DNA of 5,486 nt from the NCBI GenBank assembly GCA_903918595.1, contig CAIXFB010000227.1, positions 1-5,486 of the forward strand, read 5' to 3'. The position numbers and the translations under genes are program-made. This DNA comes from an uncultured Actinomycetes bacterium. GTDB lineage: Bacteria; Actinomycetota; Actinomycetes; S36-B12. The notes beneath the pieces are model-generated. The model saw nothing but the letters and a program-made list of their open reading frames with translations, was not told where the DNA came from and ran no database searches. Below, one piece after another: positions 4,937 through 5,486 of this stretch; position 1 is the stretch's first letter; each line of letters opens with the position of its first letter.

Positions 4937-5486
4937 CCGTTTGGTCACGAATTTTTTCAGCGCATGGCTCAGGTGACGCACATACTCTGGTGGTTCAACA
5001 AAATCAATGCTGGCTAGCCGTGGCTTACCCTCAGTTGTGCGTGTTAAGTAGCGGAAGGCAAATCCTCTGCGCTTCATCATGAGCCCGTACGGCAGCGCAG
5101 CACGACTCACCTGCGATCCTGATCTGCCGATGTCAGCCAGCGCCGATCGAAGTTCCTTGTTAGTACGTGGACGGACCGCGCAGCCCAGTTCGTCATACGC
5201 CGAGGGTCCCATGACAATTACCGGGCGGCCTAGATAAGCCGCTTCGACACCCGTAGTAGATCCATACGTCACGACAGCATCCGCCTCGCGCATGAGCTCG
5301 TAGGAATCAACCGAAGAATGCTGATCGATGTGCAGCACTGGACTAGCTTGGGTGACCGCAGCATCCCAGTCAAGGTTGTCTTTATCTGGCTTGATGCGCG
5401 CATGTGGATGCGTTCGCACCACAAGTTCGTAGCCCAATTCACGGCACATCTCAGCGAGAGTCACCAGAGCATGCGGTTGGTCCGTG
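4922..5486 (-). CDS. capsule polysaccharide biosynthesis-type GT-B protein (C-terminal part, 5' end off window)
   Basis: The frame is open to the right edge and reads TDQPHALVTLAEM into the body, so this is the C-terminal 187 residues or so of a longer protein; the GTG at 5464 is an internal valine, not a start. It resembles the C-terminal Rossmann half of capsule-synthesis or surface-carbohydrate GT-B proteins. Numbered from that valine: ELVVRTHPHARIKPDK (13-28), the RxHP strand-loop; HSSVDSYELMREADAVVTYG (49-68) then STTGVEAAYLGRPVIVMGPS (69-88), the nucleotide-sugar-site helix with its conserved T-x-x-E pattern; and YDELG (90-94), usual in this subgroup. The last 40 residues are basic. No membrane helix in the visible part. 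It is alone on this strand and meets the PhyH gene tail-to-tail with a 15-bp overlap (4922-4936). A UDP-GlcNAc 2-epimerase-like relative is an alternative reading. Substrate unknown. Confidence 0.82.
   Translation of the reverse strand, partial: TDQPHALVTLAEMCRELGYELVVRTHPHARIKPDKDNLDWDAAVTQASPVLHIDQHSSVDSYELMREADAVVTYGSTTGVEAAYLGRPVIVMGPSAYDELGCAVRPRTNKELRSALADIGRSGSQVSRAALPYGLMMKRRGFAFRYLTRTTEGKPRLASIDFVEPPEYVRHLSHALKKFVTKRLVND

Noticed and set aside
4926..4957. Possible intrinsic terminator after the PhyH gene, with TTTTTT at 4952-4957
   Set aside because: The T run exists, but the sequence before it forms only short, mismatched pairings. The run is explained as Lys-Lys-Phe codons of the minus-strand gene.
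4943..4978. GTCAC / GTGAC inverted repeat just after the PhyH stop
   Set aside because: The arms are only five bases with a loop of about 26 nt, inside minus-strand coding sequence; expected by chance.

Overview
The window is a 5.5 kb piece of what looks like a cell-surface glycan (capsule, exopolysaccharide or cell-wall polysaccharide) biosynthesis locus. By impression the base composition is in the mid-50s % GC. Start regions largely lack strong Shine-Dalgarno sites, and one divergent start region fits leaderless TANNNT-type promoters. Packing is very tight: only about 116 bases (2%) lie outside the six main genes. Together these suggest an actinobacterium with a fairly compact genome, for example an aquatic Microbacteriaceae-like lineage. 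The lineage is a guess from style, not from any marker gene.

Layout, left to right. (1) The 3' part of a GT2 family glycosyltransferase of the WcaE-like type (1-765, +), missing only its extreme N-terminus. (2) A second, different GT2 glycosyltransferase on the opposite strand (732-1526, -), whose 3' end overlaps the first gene tail-to-tail by 34 bp. (3) A 19-bp divergent start region (1527-1545) with an almost perfectly symmetric double -10 element. (4) A three-gene rightward unit: a DUF2172/DUF4910 aminopeptidase-like protein with a C-terminal winged helix (1546-2874), a DUF6492 glycosyltransferase-like protein (2915-3850) and a phytanoyl-CoA dioxygenase (PhyH) family oxygenase (3908-4936). 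A 14-codon mini-ORF bridges the first two by ATGA and TGATG overlaps. (5) The C-terminal part of a capsule-synthesis-type GT-B protein on the minus strand (4922-5486, running off the right edge), overlapping the PhyH gene tail-to-tail by 15 bp.

Working hypothesis: the three glycosyltransferase-class genes (two GT2, one GT-B capsule type) and the DUF6492 protein build a surface glycan. The DUF4910 and PhyH proteins are tailoring enzymes (amide or peptide hydrolysis, and 2-oxoglutarate-dependent hydroxylation) acting on the glycan, its precursor or its lipid carrier. The substrates cannot be read from the sequence. The strand alternation (+, -, +++, -) is unusual for a polysaccharide operon and suggests assembly from modules.

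No rRNA, tRNA, CRISPR array, insertion sequence or phage gene was seen, and there is no gene-free stretch longer than 57 bases. The points most worth a second look are the symmetric divergent leaderless promoter, the coupled mini-ORF, a hairpin just after gene 1 that pairs better in the plus-strand RNA, and the uncharacterised peptidase-like/DUF6492/PhyH combination.
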